A stretch of 64,000 bases of DNA, from assembly GCA_937896235.1 (NCBI GenBank), contig CALBMX010000027.1, positions 52,362 through 116,361 of the forward strand, written 5' to 3'. This DNA comes from an uncultured bacterium (GTDB lineage: Bacteria; Planctomycetota; UBA1135; GCA-002686595). Below the pieces are notes generated by a model. The model was not told the DNA's origin. It did not search any database and was given only the letters and a program-made list of their open reading frames with translations. Below are positions 8,763 to 17,177 of the stretch, in pieces. The position numbers and the translations under genes were made by a program. Each line of letters begins with the position of its first letter. Position 1 is the stretch's first letter.

Positions 8763-10600
8763 CACGAGGCGTCGGTTGGAGCTCCATGTAGGCGAGCACG
8801 CCAGGTGTCGTCGAGCTGTGCCAGGCGCTTTAGCGCGTTGCGCCTTGAGGTGATCCCATCCGAGTGAGCGGCTGCGAGCTCACTTTGCATGCGTTCTAGC
8901 TCGGCGGTTGCGCTGTGGCGGACACCGCCCAGTAGGCTCGCGACCAGACGGCCTAACAGGAGTCGCACCGCACCACGTGCAACAAACAACCATGCGAACA
9001 AGACAAGCGCCGCATTGATAAGGAGTGAGCTGCCCGCGCCACCTCCCGCGCTTTCTGGAGTGACGCCAAAGAACCCTCCAAACAGCTCCGTACCAGCTCT
9101 CCAGACGACCCAGCCCACGAGCGCATAGACGGGCAAGTCAACGGGGAGTCTGAAAAACCACTTGGAGCCGCGGCTAGCAGCTACCTGAAGGTCGCGCTCT
9201 AGCAGGCGGGCCCACGCAGCCTCGATGGAACCCGTCGCACGCGCTGAGGTGCTCTCCGAGCTCGCCAGCCCGAAGGCCTCTGGATTTCCAGTCAGTGTCT
9301 GACTGCCGAGTCGGGCTCTCGCGAACTCCTCTCGATACCAGCCGTCTAACTCCAAGTCCGTTGGTACCAACCCGCTCGAGCGCTCTAGGCGTTGCTCACG
9401 AATTGCACCGCTCGCGCGGTCTAATGCAAAGGCGCCGACAGCGGTGCCCGCAGCGAGCAAGGGGTTGCGACGGACGAGCGCGGCCCCGGCGCCGACCCCA
9501 AGTCCCGCGAGCCCGCCCGTCTTGAGGGCCCAGCCGCCCGGCCCATCCCAATGGCGCGAGGTCTCTTGCCACAAGAGGTGCTTGAGGTCGCCGCGTCGCA
9601 AATCCAATCGCTCGTCGAGCTCTGCCTCGACCCGCATGCGGAATGCTTCGAGCGCCAGGAATCCATTTTCCTTCAAGGACGCAAGTTCCGGATCGGTGAC
9701 CACTTGGATCGCGGCGGCAAGGCCGGCCACTCGCTCCACGGTTCCGAGTGCATTGTGCCGTCGGACGCTTCCCAGCCGACCCGTGGCGACAAGTGCGCCG
9801 AGGCGCTCTTCGAGCTCATCCATACCTGGAACCGCCTCGCCGGTGCCCTCCCGAAGCAGTGCACGCGCCGCACTTATGGCAATCACTGGAGGTGCGTCCC
9901 CGCTCGCGCTACGCCAGCGCTCCGCTGCCAAGTTGCGAAGCTGAACAAGGAGCTCGGACTGGGCCTCCTGTGAAAGTTCGTCGGCTCGATTCAGAACAAG
10001 AATCAGGTCGCGCCTACCCGCAAAAGCATCGACGAATTCAATCGAGGCGAGCTCAGCAACCGACTGCCGGTGGGCAACTACAACAAGGACGTCCGAGCGC
10101 TCGGCGAGCTTGCGCACGACCTCGTGATGGGTGGTGCTTGTGCTGTTCGTGTCGGGCGCGTCGATGATGACCTGCTCGCTAAAGAGGTTGCCCGATTGAC
10201 CCGCTGTGTAGTCGACGATCAGCGGGGGATTGCTCTCCAGCCCTTCGACCAAGCGGCTAATGTCTGTGTTGCGCGGGCGGTAGATCACCGGTCGTGTCGT
10301 CGTTGGACGGGAGGTTCCAGGTGTAGCGATGTCCTGGCCCACAAGTGCATTAAGAAGGGTCGACTTTCCCGCCCCCGTCGCACCTACGAGTGTGATCACA
10401 GCGGCTCCACTCACGCGCTCTAGCTGAGCGTCGAGATCGCAGCAATAGCGCTGAAGCTCATCCTCCCGCTCGAGAAGGCCGAGCAAGGGCTCTTTGGGAT
10501 CCTTGAGCAGCTCGACATCTTTATCGAGGTCGCGTCGCAGTCCGCGCAAGGTGTCTCCGAGGCGCGCCTGGCGCTCCAGGTTTTCGATGGAGTTGGTCAT
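8762..10600 (-). CDS. Dynamin-like/Era-like membrane GTPase
   Basis: A 612-residue P-loop GTPase. G1 is GATGAGKST (73-81). G3 is unusual, DAPD (147-150), with Asp replacing the usual Gly. G4 is NRAD (204-207). A charged helical region precedes the G domain. After it come a Gly/Ala-rich stretch (LAGLGVGAGAALV) and two probable membrane segments near the C-terminus (VYALVGWVVWRAG; LLINAALVLFAWLFVA). The final helical region is amphipathic and contains SATAELERMQSELAAA. This resembles bacterial dynamin-like or YfjP-like GTPases that sit at the inner membrane. Its ATG overlaps the stop of the upstream GTPase by four bases. Confidence 0.72.
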   Translation of the reverse strand: MTNSIENLERQARLGDTLRGLRRDLDKDVELLKDPKEPLLGLLEREDELQRYCCDLDAQLERVSGAAVITLVGATGAGKSTLLNALVGQDIATPGTSRPTTTRPVIYRPRNTDISRLVEGLESNPPLIVDYTAGQSGNLFSEQVIIDAPDTNSTSTTHHEVVRKLAERSDVLVVVAHRQSVAELASIEFVDAFAGRRDLILVLNRADELSQEAQSELLVQLRNLAAERWRSASGDAPPVIAISAARALLREGTGEAVPGMDELEERLGALVATGRLGSVRRHNALGTVERVAGLAAAIQVVTDPELASLKENGFLALEAFRMRVEAELDERLDLRRGDLKHLLWQETSRHWDGPGGWALKTGGLAGLGVGAGAALVRRNPLLAAGTAVGAFALDRASGAIREQRLERSSGLVPTDLELDGWYREEFARARLGSQTLTGNPEAFGLASSESTSARATGSIEAAWARLLERDLQVAASRGSKWFFRLPVDLPVYALVGWVVWRAGTELFGGFFGVTPESAGGGAGSSLLINAALVLFAWLFVARGAVRLLLGRLVASLLGGVRHSATAELERMQSELAAAHSDGITSRRNALKRLAQLDDTWRARLHGAPTDAS

Positions 10601-12429
10601 GGCATTTCCTTCAAGGTGGCGGTCAGCACATCCGCTGTGGCTGTTCGGGTTTGAGCTCGCTTTGCGAGCTCGTCGTGCAAGCTCGGAAGGGCGCGCGCGA
10701 TCAAGGCCTCTGCTAGGGCCTCGCCCCGTAACTCCTGCCAGCGCTTGCGAGCATCGCGGGCTACGCCTGAACCAAGAAACTTAGTGAAGCGCTCCGTCAT
10801 GGCCGCCCCCAAACCACCAGCGGCTAAAGCGGCGATGTCTGCACCGAGTCCACCCGTCGCGATGGCCGTGCCAATGCCGGCGAACACGGGGAGACTATGC
10901 AAAAGGTCAACCCCGAACTGAACGATATGTTCTCCCGTTCTGCCCCCTTTCGCGTCGAGTTCGGCTTCGATGAGCTCCTCGCACACGGACTCGAAGGTGT
11001 CCAGTAAGCGCACGTCAGACTCGACCGTTTCCAAGGGCCCGCCAAGGTCGGCAGCGGCCTGGGCTAAGTCGGTAGCAACCCGTCCAGCAAGGGAAACGGC
11101 GGCTTCCGAGTCCGGCCAAAATTCGGCGCGCGGTGCGAGCTTCCTTCCGAGCTCTTCGAGGAGCGGGCCGATCTCCGGAGCGAGCTCTTTGGCTTCGAGA
11201 TCCCCAACGAGATGCCTCGAACGGGTCAAAGTCTTGGTGACGCCAAGTTTCCCAGAGAGACCCTCAATGGCCAAGCGCAGCTTGCGGGCTCCACCGCGTA
11301 GATGTCTGCGCCACGCTGAAATTCGGCGATCGGCCACGCGGCGAAAAGCTTCGAGGAATGGTCCCGGTGGCATGGACCGACCTGCTACGTCTCTTCCGAT
11401 GGCCAATGCGGGCCCCGCGACCGCTTGGAGTAAGCGCGCTGCGAGGTCGCCCTCGCTCCGCAGCTCTTCGACGAGTGAGCTCACCTCATCGCGAAGGTTG
11501 GCGGTCGATGCGGCGAGTGCGCTCGCCTTGAGCAGCTTGCGCTCTTCACCGAAGAGCCATTGGGAGAGGGGCGTTTGCGCCGCGGGCGAGAATGCAGAGC
11601 TCGGTGCGAGGGCGGGGGTGAGCGCTGTGGGTTGAAGAGATGCGTTGCCGCGCTGCAACTCCATGTCAAAGGGGGCTGTGAATACAGCGACGGGAGGAGT
11701 GCCCAGCTTGTCTGCGAGCGAGGCGGCGTGCTCGGCCGTGACGGTCTCGTCCTCGTAGGCCTCGTTGTAAATGAGCGCCCACGGACGGCCAAAGCGCAGC
11801 CAAGCCTCGAGGAATCGGACAACCAATTCGTTGTGATAGGTGTGACGTGTCACGACGACAAGTGCGAGGTCCGCGACCTGCATCAGGGACTCGCTCGCAG
11901 CTCGATTGGCCGTCAGGATACTGTCGAAGTCCGGCGCATCGATAAGGAGCACACCAGGTGGGAAATCGTCGAGCTCCACGAGCAGCAGCTCCGCGGGATC
12001 GGCGGCGTTTTCGCCAGCGCGTAACACGAGCTCGGGAGCTCCCTCAAAGTGGATTGGTGTCAGCGGGAACTGAGCGAGCGAGGGTTCGCGCAATAAGGCC
12101 TGTGCGAGCTCGGCGGAGGTCGCGCCGATTAGGCAACGGGTCGCGCCTCCGCGAGGTTCGGACGGAGAGATTTTATGACCGACGAGCGAGTTGAAGAGCA
12201 GAGATTTACCAGCGTTATTGGGGCCAACAATCCCGGCGACCAAATGCTCGTGGGCACCGGCAGTGCGTGGAAGAAGGTCTCGCTCAAGGCGCTCTAGGCA
12301 GCGGGCCGCTAGCTTCGCAGTGGGCGAGTTTTCTCCAGCGAGGGGGCGAAGCAACTCGGAGAGGTTGCGGAATGCCAGGGGGAGGCCCCCCGTTGGAGTG
12401 TCGGTATTCACTGGTTTCTGTGGATTCAT
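10597..12429 (-). CDS. Dynamin-like GTPase with degenerate base-recognition motif
   Basis: A 610-residue P-loop protein. G1 is GPNNAGKS (69-76) and G3 is IDAPDFDS (163-170), which shares the odd DAPD form with its neighbour. The strand before G4 is present, but the motif reads NEAY (222-225) instead of NKxD, so guanine specificity may be lost or altered. Long helical regions follow (about 300-500), then a Gly/Ala-rich hydrophobic segment (FAGIGTAIATGGLGADIAAL, about 530-550) that may insert in a membrane. ATG 12429 is preferred; GTG 12438 is in frame. It is first of the four-gene minus-strand operon and probably pairs with the second GTPase, as in two-component bacterial dynamins (inference). 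Confidence 0.7.
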   Translation of the reverse strand: MNPQKPVNTDTPTGGLPLAFRNLSELLRPLAGENSPTAKLAARCLERLERDLLPRTAGAHEHLVAGIVGPNNAGKSLLFNSLVGHKISPSEPRGGATRCLIGATSAELAQALLREPSLAQFPLTPIHFEGAPELVLRAGENAADPAELLLVELDDFPPGVLLIDAPDFDSILTANRAASESLMQVADLALVVVTRHTYHNELVVRFLEAWLRFGRPWALIYNEAYEDETVTAEHAASLADKLGTPPVAVFTAPFDMELQRGNASLQPTALTPALAPSSAFSPAAQTPLSQWLFGEERKLLKASALAASTANLRDEVSSLVEELRSEGDLAARLLQAVAGPALAIGRDVAGRSMPPGPFLEAFRRVADRRISAWRRHLRGGARKLRLAIEGLSGKLGVTKTLTRSRHLVGDLEAKELAPEIGPLLEELGRKLAPRAEFWPDSEAAVSLAGRVATDLAQAAADLGGPLETVESDVRLLDTFESVCEELIEAELDAKGGRTGEHIVQFGVDLLHSLPVFAGIGTAIATGGLGADIAALAAGGLGAAMTERFTKFLGSGVARDARKRWQELRGEALAEALIARALPSLHDELAKRAQTRTATADVLTATLKEMP

Positions 12430-12514
12430 GCGAGTCACAAGAGAGCGCTTTCGCGCCCGGGCCCTTAGGCTATCGCCCAGAGGCGTAGTTGCGCTCCTAG
12501 CAATGTAGGATTTG

Positions 12515-13516
12515 ATGGATCAAGATAGAAAGACAGCCGCCGATTCGGCGCATCAAGAGAGTGCTCAGCCTGTCGGGACGGAGCTTCTTCGGGCCATCGT
12601 AGGCCCAACCGCCTCAGGAAAAACTGCACTCGCGATTGCCATATGTCAGGCGCTCGCGAAACAGCAGCCCTCTATTAGTGGGGAAGTGGTCTCCTTGGAT
12701 TCCATGCTTGTCTACCGGGGCATGGATATTGGCACGGCGAAGCCAAGTTTTGACGAGCGCTGCGGTGTGCCTCACCACTTGATTGACATCGCTGAGCCAA
12801 CGGAGCGCTACGACGTGAGCCGCTACTTGCAGGAAGCGGAGAGCGCCGAGGCGGATATCCGCAGCCGGGGTGCACTCCCCATTTTTGCGGGGGGCACCAG
12901 TTTTTATTTGAAGGCGCTGCTGGCGGGACTTTTTAAGGGCCCCGATGTGGATCCGGAGCTGAGGGCGCGCCTCGAGGCGCGCTACGACGAAGAGGGCGCG
13001 GAAGCCTCCCACCAAGCGCTTGTCGCTGTCGACCCTGAGATCGGGGCGCGCGTCCACGCCAACGACAAGAAGCGTGTCGTGCGTGGGCTTGAGGTCTTCG
13101 AGCAGACGGGGACCGCTTTAGGTGAGCTCCAGCGGGAGTGGGCACGCGAGCCACGGCCTTCGCGGCTGGTAGGGCTCGAGGTTGATGTGGAGGGGCTCGA
13201 CGGCCGCATCCTCAGCAGGACAAAAACGATGTTTGCTAAGGGCTGGCCGGAGGAGGCCGAATCGATTCGCGCAAGCGGGGGGTTTGGAAAGACCTCGGTC
13301 CAAGCGCTCGGCTACCGCGACGTGCTTCGGTTTGTCGATGGAGAGTGGACTCGCGAAGAGGCGATCGCGGAGATCGCGCTCCGGACACGACAGTTTTCTA
13401 GGCGTCAGCGCACTTGGCTGCGCGGCTTCGAAGGCATTCGCTGGTTCCCAGCTCCAAAAACGAAAGAGGACCTCTTGGCGCTCACGCCAGAGGTCCTCGA
13501 TTGGATATTGGGGTGA
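12515..13516 (+). CDS. miaA: tRNA dimethylallyltransferase (MiaA)
   Basis: Adds a dimethylallyl group to N6 of A37 in tRNAs that read UNN codons. The P-loop GPTASGKT is at residues 30-37. It is followed by SLDSMLVYRGMDIGTAKP, the HHLIDI motif, FAGGTSFYLKALL, KRVVRGLEVFEQTG, and the C-terminal ALGYRDVLRF and TRQFSRRQRTWLRG. About 333 residues is typical. ATG 12515 is preferred over TTG 12512; TAGGA lies just upstream. It is divergent from the GTPase operon with about 85 bases between them. The last 50 bases of the gene form a strong hairpin, described separately. Confidence 0.95.
   Translation: MDQDRKTAADSAHQESAQPVGTELLRAIVGPTASGKTALAIAICQALAKQQPSISGEVVSLDSMLVYRGMDIGTAKPSFDERCGVPHHLIDIAEPTERYDVSRYLQEAESAEADIRSRGALPIFAGGTSFYLKALLAGLFKGPDVDPELRARLEARYDEEGAEASHQALVAVDPEIGARVHANDKKRVVRGLEVFEQTGTALGELQREWAREPRPSRLVGLEVDVEGLDGRILSRTKTMFAKGWPEEAESIRASGGFGKTSVQALGYRDVLRFVDGEWTREEAIAEIALRTRQFSRRQRTWLRGFEGIRWFPAPKTKEDLLALTPEVLDWILG
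13466..13498 (+). terminator. Hairpin inside the 3' end of miaA
   Basis: The left arm is GAGGACCTCT (13466-13475), an unpaired T, then GGCG (13477-13480). The loop is CTCA. The right arm is CGCC (13485-13488) and AGAGGTCCTC (13489-13498). That makes 14 paired bases with one bulge. No T-run follows. It sits between convergent genes only 26 bases apart, so it could end transcripts from both sides while still coding for MiaA residues. Confidence 0.5.
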
Positions 13517-13542
13517 GAGACTCGCGGGGAGCCCTCGCCAAC

Positions 13543-14037
13543 TTAGAAGTTCTTCGTGGTGAAGTCTTCGGGAGCCGTCGGGATGTCGTCGCTTTCGTCC
13601 CAGTAGCTCGAGATGCCATTGTAGTCGGCGCCGACAAGTGTGATGGGCACGCCAAGGATCATGTCAGTCATCATGAGCAAGCCCTCTGCGCCGACGTACA
13701 TGGTACCGACCACGCCATCGCGGATCAAGTAACCAGCGTCAGCGATACCAGCGGTCATGTTGTATGGGCTATCCGTGTCACCCCATCCGCGGCGCATTTG
13801 CAGCGGGTTGTCGGGGTTGTCGTTGAACATGTGGCGACGGACCGTCAAGGCGATATCCGCGGCGTTGGAGTTCTCGTGATCCCAATGAGAGGAATCCGAC
13901 GAGGAGTCGTAGCTGGAGAATGCCTTCACAGCGCTGGTACCGGCAAAGCCCGCGTTCCAATGGCTGGTGTAGGCAGGTTCGGTGCTGGCGCAGGCGCCCA
14001 AAGTGGCAAGGGCGGCGAGGAGCAGTGGGGTTTTCAT
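13543..14037 (-). CDS. Small lipoprotein of unknown function
   Basis: A 164-residue protein starting at ATG 14037 with a lipoprotein signal: MKTPLLLAALATLGACAS, with lipobox LGAC and lipidated Cys at residue 16. The mature part is Ser/Asp/His-rich at first (SSYDSSSDSSHWDHENSNAA). It then has a hydrophobic stretch, GVVGTMYVGAEGLLMMTDM, followed by ILGVPITLVGADYNG. I do not recognise a family. A longer frame from 14097 lacks a sensible signal, so I reject that start. The gene is convergent with miaA and divergent from hisS. Confidence 0.65.
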   Translation of the reverse strand: MKTPLLLAALATLGACASTEPAYTSHWNAGFAGTSAVKAFSSYDSSSDSSHWDHENSNAADIALTVRRHMFNDNPDNPLQMRRGWGDTDSPYNMTAGIADAGYLIRDGVVGTMYVGAEGLLMMTDMILGVPITLVGADYNGISSYWDESDDIPTAPEDFTTKNF

Positions 14038-14131
14038 CGTCAGGTGGTGAAGGCGGGGGGACTTGCAGTTAGAGTCTTGGCCCTTCGAGAAGGACACGTT
14101 CCGAAAGGTTTCGGACAGGTTCCTAGCTCGA

Positions 14132-14153
14132 TGACTAGTACAGGGTGACTAGT
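14132..14153. repeat. Tandem TGACTAGT repeat upstream of hisS and the lipoprotein gene
   Basis: TGACTAGT occurs at 14132-14139 and again at 14146-14153, 14 bases apart. A further CTAGTG follows directly. Each copy contains the palindrome ACTAGT. It lies in the 250-base divergent region, so it may be an operator. No more can be said from one copy of the locus. Confidence 0.35.
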
Positions 14154-14287
14154 CTAGTGCCCTAGAGGGGCTCGGGTCAAGCGATCTGAGCTACTCGAAT
14201 CCCTCAAAAAGGGTGTTTTTCAAGTTGGCGGCTCAAACCGTCGTTTCCAGAGTCCATTTAGACTCTAAAAGAAGAGTGTTGATAAAG

Positions 14288-15556
14288 ATGATGAAGAAGA
14301 GTTACCAGGCCCCCAGGGGCATGCGCGACGTACTGCCCGAGAATATGCCTGCATGGCAACGTCTCGAGGGCACGGCGCGCCATCTGGCCCGCCTCTTCGG
14401 ATTTTCAGAGGTGCGTCCCCCCCTTATGGAAGAGACGACTCTCTTTACCCGCGCCGTCGGAGAAGTTACCGACATCGTGGAGAAGGAGATGTTTACTCTG
14501 CAAAAGGGCAAAACTTCCCTCTCCTTACGCCCTGAGGGGACTGCCGGGGTGGTGCGAGCCTATGTCCAGGCGGGTTACGCCAAGCGGGACCCCCTGCAAC
14601 GGATGTATTACTGTGGGCCGATGTTTCGCTACGAGCGCCCCCAGAAAGGGCGTGAGCGCATGTTCACGCAGTTTGGGGTTGAGTGCATTGGCTCGTCGGA
14701 TCCGCGCCTGGATGCCGAGGTGATGGATCTCGCGGCGCGCTTTTTTGAGGAGCTCGGGCTGACAGGGCTAGAGGTGCGCATGAATTCGATGGGGGACGGC
14801 GAAGACCGCGACCGGTACCGCGCCGCGGTGACGGATTTTCTTCGTCCGAAGCTCGGGGAGTTCTGCGAGCTCTGCCAAAGCCGCTTCGAGAGAAACGTCT
14901 TACGGGTTCTCGACTGCAAAAATCCAGCCTGTGGAGAGCTCAGTATGGGAGCTCCCGTCCTGATCGACTATTTAGGAGAGGAGAACCGCGCGCACTTTGA
15001 AGCGGTGCAGTCCTCGTTACGCGACCTCGGTCGGGAACCCTGTGTGGATACCGGGATCGTTCGGGGTCTCGACTACTACACGCGCACAGTATTTGAGATC
15101 CACGCTCCCGCGATTGGCGCGCGGAGCGCCCTCTGTGGAGGCGGTCGCTACGACCACTTGGTAAGGGATCTCGGCGGCCCCGATGTGCCGGCCGTTGGTT
15201 TTGCGATCGGGTTCAGCGGTACGCTGATTCTGCTGGAGCAGCTCGGCCTACTTGAGGGATTGGAGCGTGAGGCCCCGGAGGTCTACGTGATCGGATTTTC
15301 GGCCGAGCAAAAATCCGAGGTTCTCAAAGTTGCAGGCGATCTCCGCAGGGGGGGCATCTCCGCCATATACGACGTGGACGGCCGCAGCTTCAAGGCCCAG
15401 ATGCAAGCCGCGGGAAAAGGTACACACAAGTACGCCGTTATTCTTGGAGATGACGAGGTCGAGCGTGGTGTTGTCCAGCTCAAAGACCTTGGGGCGAAGA
15501 GTCAAATCGAAGTCCCTCGCGACCAACTTGTCGAGGCGATTCGAAGCGCTCTATGA
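14288..15556 (+). CDS. hisS: Histidyl-tRNA synthetase (HisS)
   Basis: Class II aminoacyl-tRNA synthetase that charges tRNA-His. It begins with the family's YQAPRGMRDVLP. Motif 2 is FRYERPQKGRERMFTQFGVE. The histidine-binding signatures GLDYYTRTVFE and CGGGRYD are present, as is motif 3 (VPAVGFAIGFSGTLILLE). The C-terminal anticodon-binding domain begins near EVYVIGFSAEQKSE. With ATG 14288 (or 14291) the protein has 422 residues, typical of the family; an earlier start at 14213 would add 25 residues without homology. GAAGAG upstream may bind ribosomes. The stop overlaps nadD as ATGA. Confidence 0.95.
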   Translation: MMKKSYQAPRGMRDVLPENMPAWQRLEGTARHLARLFGFSEVRPPLMEETTLFTRAVGEVTDIVEKEMFTLQKGKTSLSLRPEGTAGVVRAYVQAGYAKRDPLQRMYYCGPMFRYERPQKGRERMFTQFGVECIGSSDPRLDAEVMDLAARFFEELGLTGLEVRMNSMGDGEDRDRYRAAVTDFLRPKLGEFCELCQSRFERNVLRVLDCKNPACGELSMGAPVLIDYLGEENRAHFEAVQSSLRDLGREPCVDTGIVRGLDYYTRTVFEIHAPAIGARSALCGGGRYDHLVRDLGGPDVPAVGFAIGFSGTLILLEQLGLLEGLEREAPEVYVIGFSAEQKSEVLKVAGDLRRGGISAIYDVDGRSFKAQMQAAGKGTHKYAVILGDDEVERGVVQLKDLGAKSQIEVPRDQLVEAIRSAL

Positions 15557-16221
15557 GCCTTGACCCACGCGCTCTTTCCGCAGCTCGCCTGGGCGTGTTT
15601 GGCGGCACCTTTGATCCCGTTCACAACGGCCATCTCCACGTGGCGCTCACGGCGCTTCGCGCGCTGGATTTAGATCACATTGTCTTCATTCCCGCACGGC
15701 AGTCTCCGCATAAGGAGTCCGGCGCACAAGCGACCGGTGCAGAGCGCCTAGAGATGCTGCGGTTGGCGATCGAATCGGACGAAAGGCTCGCGAAAATGGC
15801 TTCTATTTGGGATTTTGAGCTCCAGGCAGAGGGGCCGTCTTACACCGTTAGGACCCTGGAAGAGCTCTCTGATTTACGCTCTTGTGGGGGGGTGGAAGGC
15901 AGCATGTTTTTTTTGATGGGGAGCGACCAGTTTGATGGTCTTCCCCGATGGAAAGACGTCGAGCGCGTGTTCCGTTTGTGCCATCCCTGTGTCGTCCTCC
16001 GTAGCGGTAATGGCACACCCGAACTCGAAAATCTGCGGGGGGTAATCTCCGATGGGCTTCTCCATAAATTGGCGGAGTCTTTTTTGACTCCCGATCCGGT
16101 GGATCTAGCAGCTACGGAGTTGCGCCAACAAATAGGCTCAGCTGCTCTTGGTAGCGCTTGGATAGGCCAACCAGAGAGCGTTGCAGTCTTCATTCAAACG
16201 AACGGACTCTACCGAGTTTGA
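15553..16221 (+). CDS. nadD: Nicotinate-nucleotide adenylyltransferase (NadD)
   Basis: Converts nicotinate mononucleotide to its adenine dinucleotide in NAD synthesis. The nucleotidyltransferase signature GVFGGTFDPVHNGHLHVA sits at about 14-31. Further family motifs are VFIPARQSPHK, GPSYTVRTLEEL, FLMGSDQFDGLPRWKD and, near the end, AATELRQQI in place of the usual ISST.IR. It is 222 residues long. The ATGA overlap with hisS and the TGATG overlap with the next gene show a translationally coupled operon. Confidence 0.93.
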   Translation: MSLDPRALSAARLGVFGGTFDPVHNGHLHVALTALRALDLDHIVFIPARQSPHKESGAQATGAERLEMLRLAIESDERLAKMASIWDFELQAEGPSYTVRTLEELSDLRSCGGVEGSMFFLMGSDQFDGLPRWKDVERVFRLCHPCVVLRSGNGTPELENLRGVISDGLLHKLAESFLTPDPVDLAATELRQQIGSAALGSAWIGQPESVAVFIQTNGLYRV

Positions 16222-17177
16222 TGTATACCTATGCACTTGTCGCAACCCTAGCCGTTGTCGGTTTTGGGGCACTTCTCCTGAGGTATGCAGCTGGACTCCA
16301 GCTTGTTGATGCACCGGCCGCCGCACCTGAGCGCAAGCGCCAAAAACAACCCATCCCCATCGTCGGCGGCAGCGCGATCTTGTTGTCTGGTTTGACCTTG
16401 GTAGCCTTGTTTGGAGCGCCCCCATTTTCACTTTCCAGTGTGGCTGCTCCGCACTCAGCTTGGCTTGGGGTTGGCCTGCTACTCGCGTTTGGCGTTGGAC
16501 TGATCGACGATCTTTTTGTCGGAGGGCTGTCCGCTTGGCAGAAGGTTGTAGGCCAATTGTTGGCGAGCTTGCCCATGGCTTATGTGGCCTTCGCTCTGCA
16601 TGGCGCCCTCGGTATACCCGTCGCGATTATGATGGCGATCACGGCCATGAATCTGGCGAACACCTATGACAACGCAGATGGTGCTTTGACCTCACTTGCG
16701 GCACTAGCCCTGGCGCTGACAGCTCCGGTGGTCGCGCTTGGAGTGGCAGCATTCCTTCCTCTCAATATCGGTGAATGGGGGCTCCGTAGGGCTTCTAATC
16801 GGAAAGAGCCGCGCGCCTACTTGGGGGACTCCGGAAGCCACCTACTCGGAATGTTGGTGCTCCTCTATCCACCTGCCTGGGGTTTCTTTTTTGTGCCAGC
16901 GCTTGATCTCGCCCGTGTCTCCATCTTGCGGATTCGTGCAGGTCGCCACATCTGGTCTGGGGATAGATGGCACCTGGCCCACCGATTGGAAGAGCGCGGA
17001 CTCTCCCCCTTAGCCGTTCTTATTCTACTCGGAGGTATGGCTGCACCGGCCGTACTCGCGCCTTCGATACTTGGCCGCTTTGGGATAGAAGCGCAGATTT
17101 TGGCGGGTTATCTGCCGAGCTGCGCTCTCTTCTTCTTGGCAGTTCGAGCTAGTCGACCAAAGGAGCTTGGCCGCTAG
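16221..17177 (+). CDS. WecA/TagO-like polyprenyl-phosphate sugar-1-phosphate transferase
   Basis: A membrane protein of about 318 residues with ten or so hydrophobic segments. Glycosyltransferase family 4 motifs are clear: GLIDDLF (Asp-Asp motif), NLANTYDNADGAL, YLGDSGSHLLG, and the cytoplasmic HIWSGDRWHLAHRL, which resembles the HIFSPDxxHLHHRL motif of the WecA branch. Such enzymes start surface-polysaccharide synthesis by loading a sugar phosphate onto undecaprenyl phosphate. The HxHH-type motif argues for WecA/TagO rather than MraY. The sugar is unknown. It may serve the glycosyltransferase cluster at 40-46 kb (inference). The ATG overlaps the nadD stop. Confidence 0.82.
   Translation: MYTYALVATLAVVGFGALLLRYAAGLQLVDAPAAAPERKRQKQPIPIVGGSAILLSGLTLVALFGAPPFSLSSVAAPHSAWLGVGLLLAFGVGLIDDLFVGGLSAWQKVVGQLLASLPMAYVAFALHGALGIPVAIMMAITAMNLANTYDNADGALTSLAALALALTAPVVALGVAAFLPLNIGEWGLRRASNRKEPRAYLGDSGSHLLGMLVLLYPPAWGFFFVPALDLARVSILRIRAGRHIWSGDRWHLAHRLEERGLSPLAVLILLGGMAAPAVLAPSILGRFGIEAQILAGYLPSCALFFLAVRASRPKELGR

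Noticed and set aside
13414..14148. Plus-strand frame of 244 codons over the end of miaA and the lipoprotein gene
   Set aside because: It overlaps two better candidates. The minus-strand lipoprotein has a proper signal peptide and lipobox.
14213..14287. T-box or other leader riboswitch before hisS
   Set aside because: No T-box sequence, specifier loop or antiterminator could be recognised in the leader.
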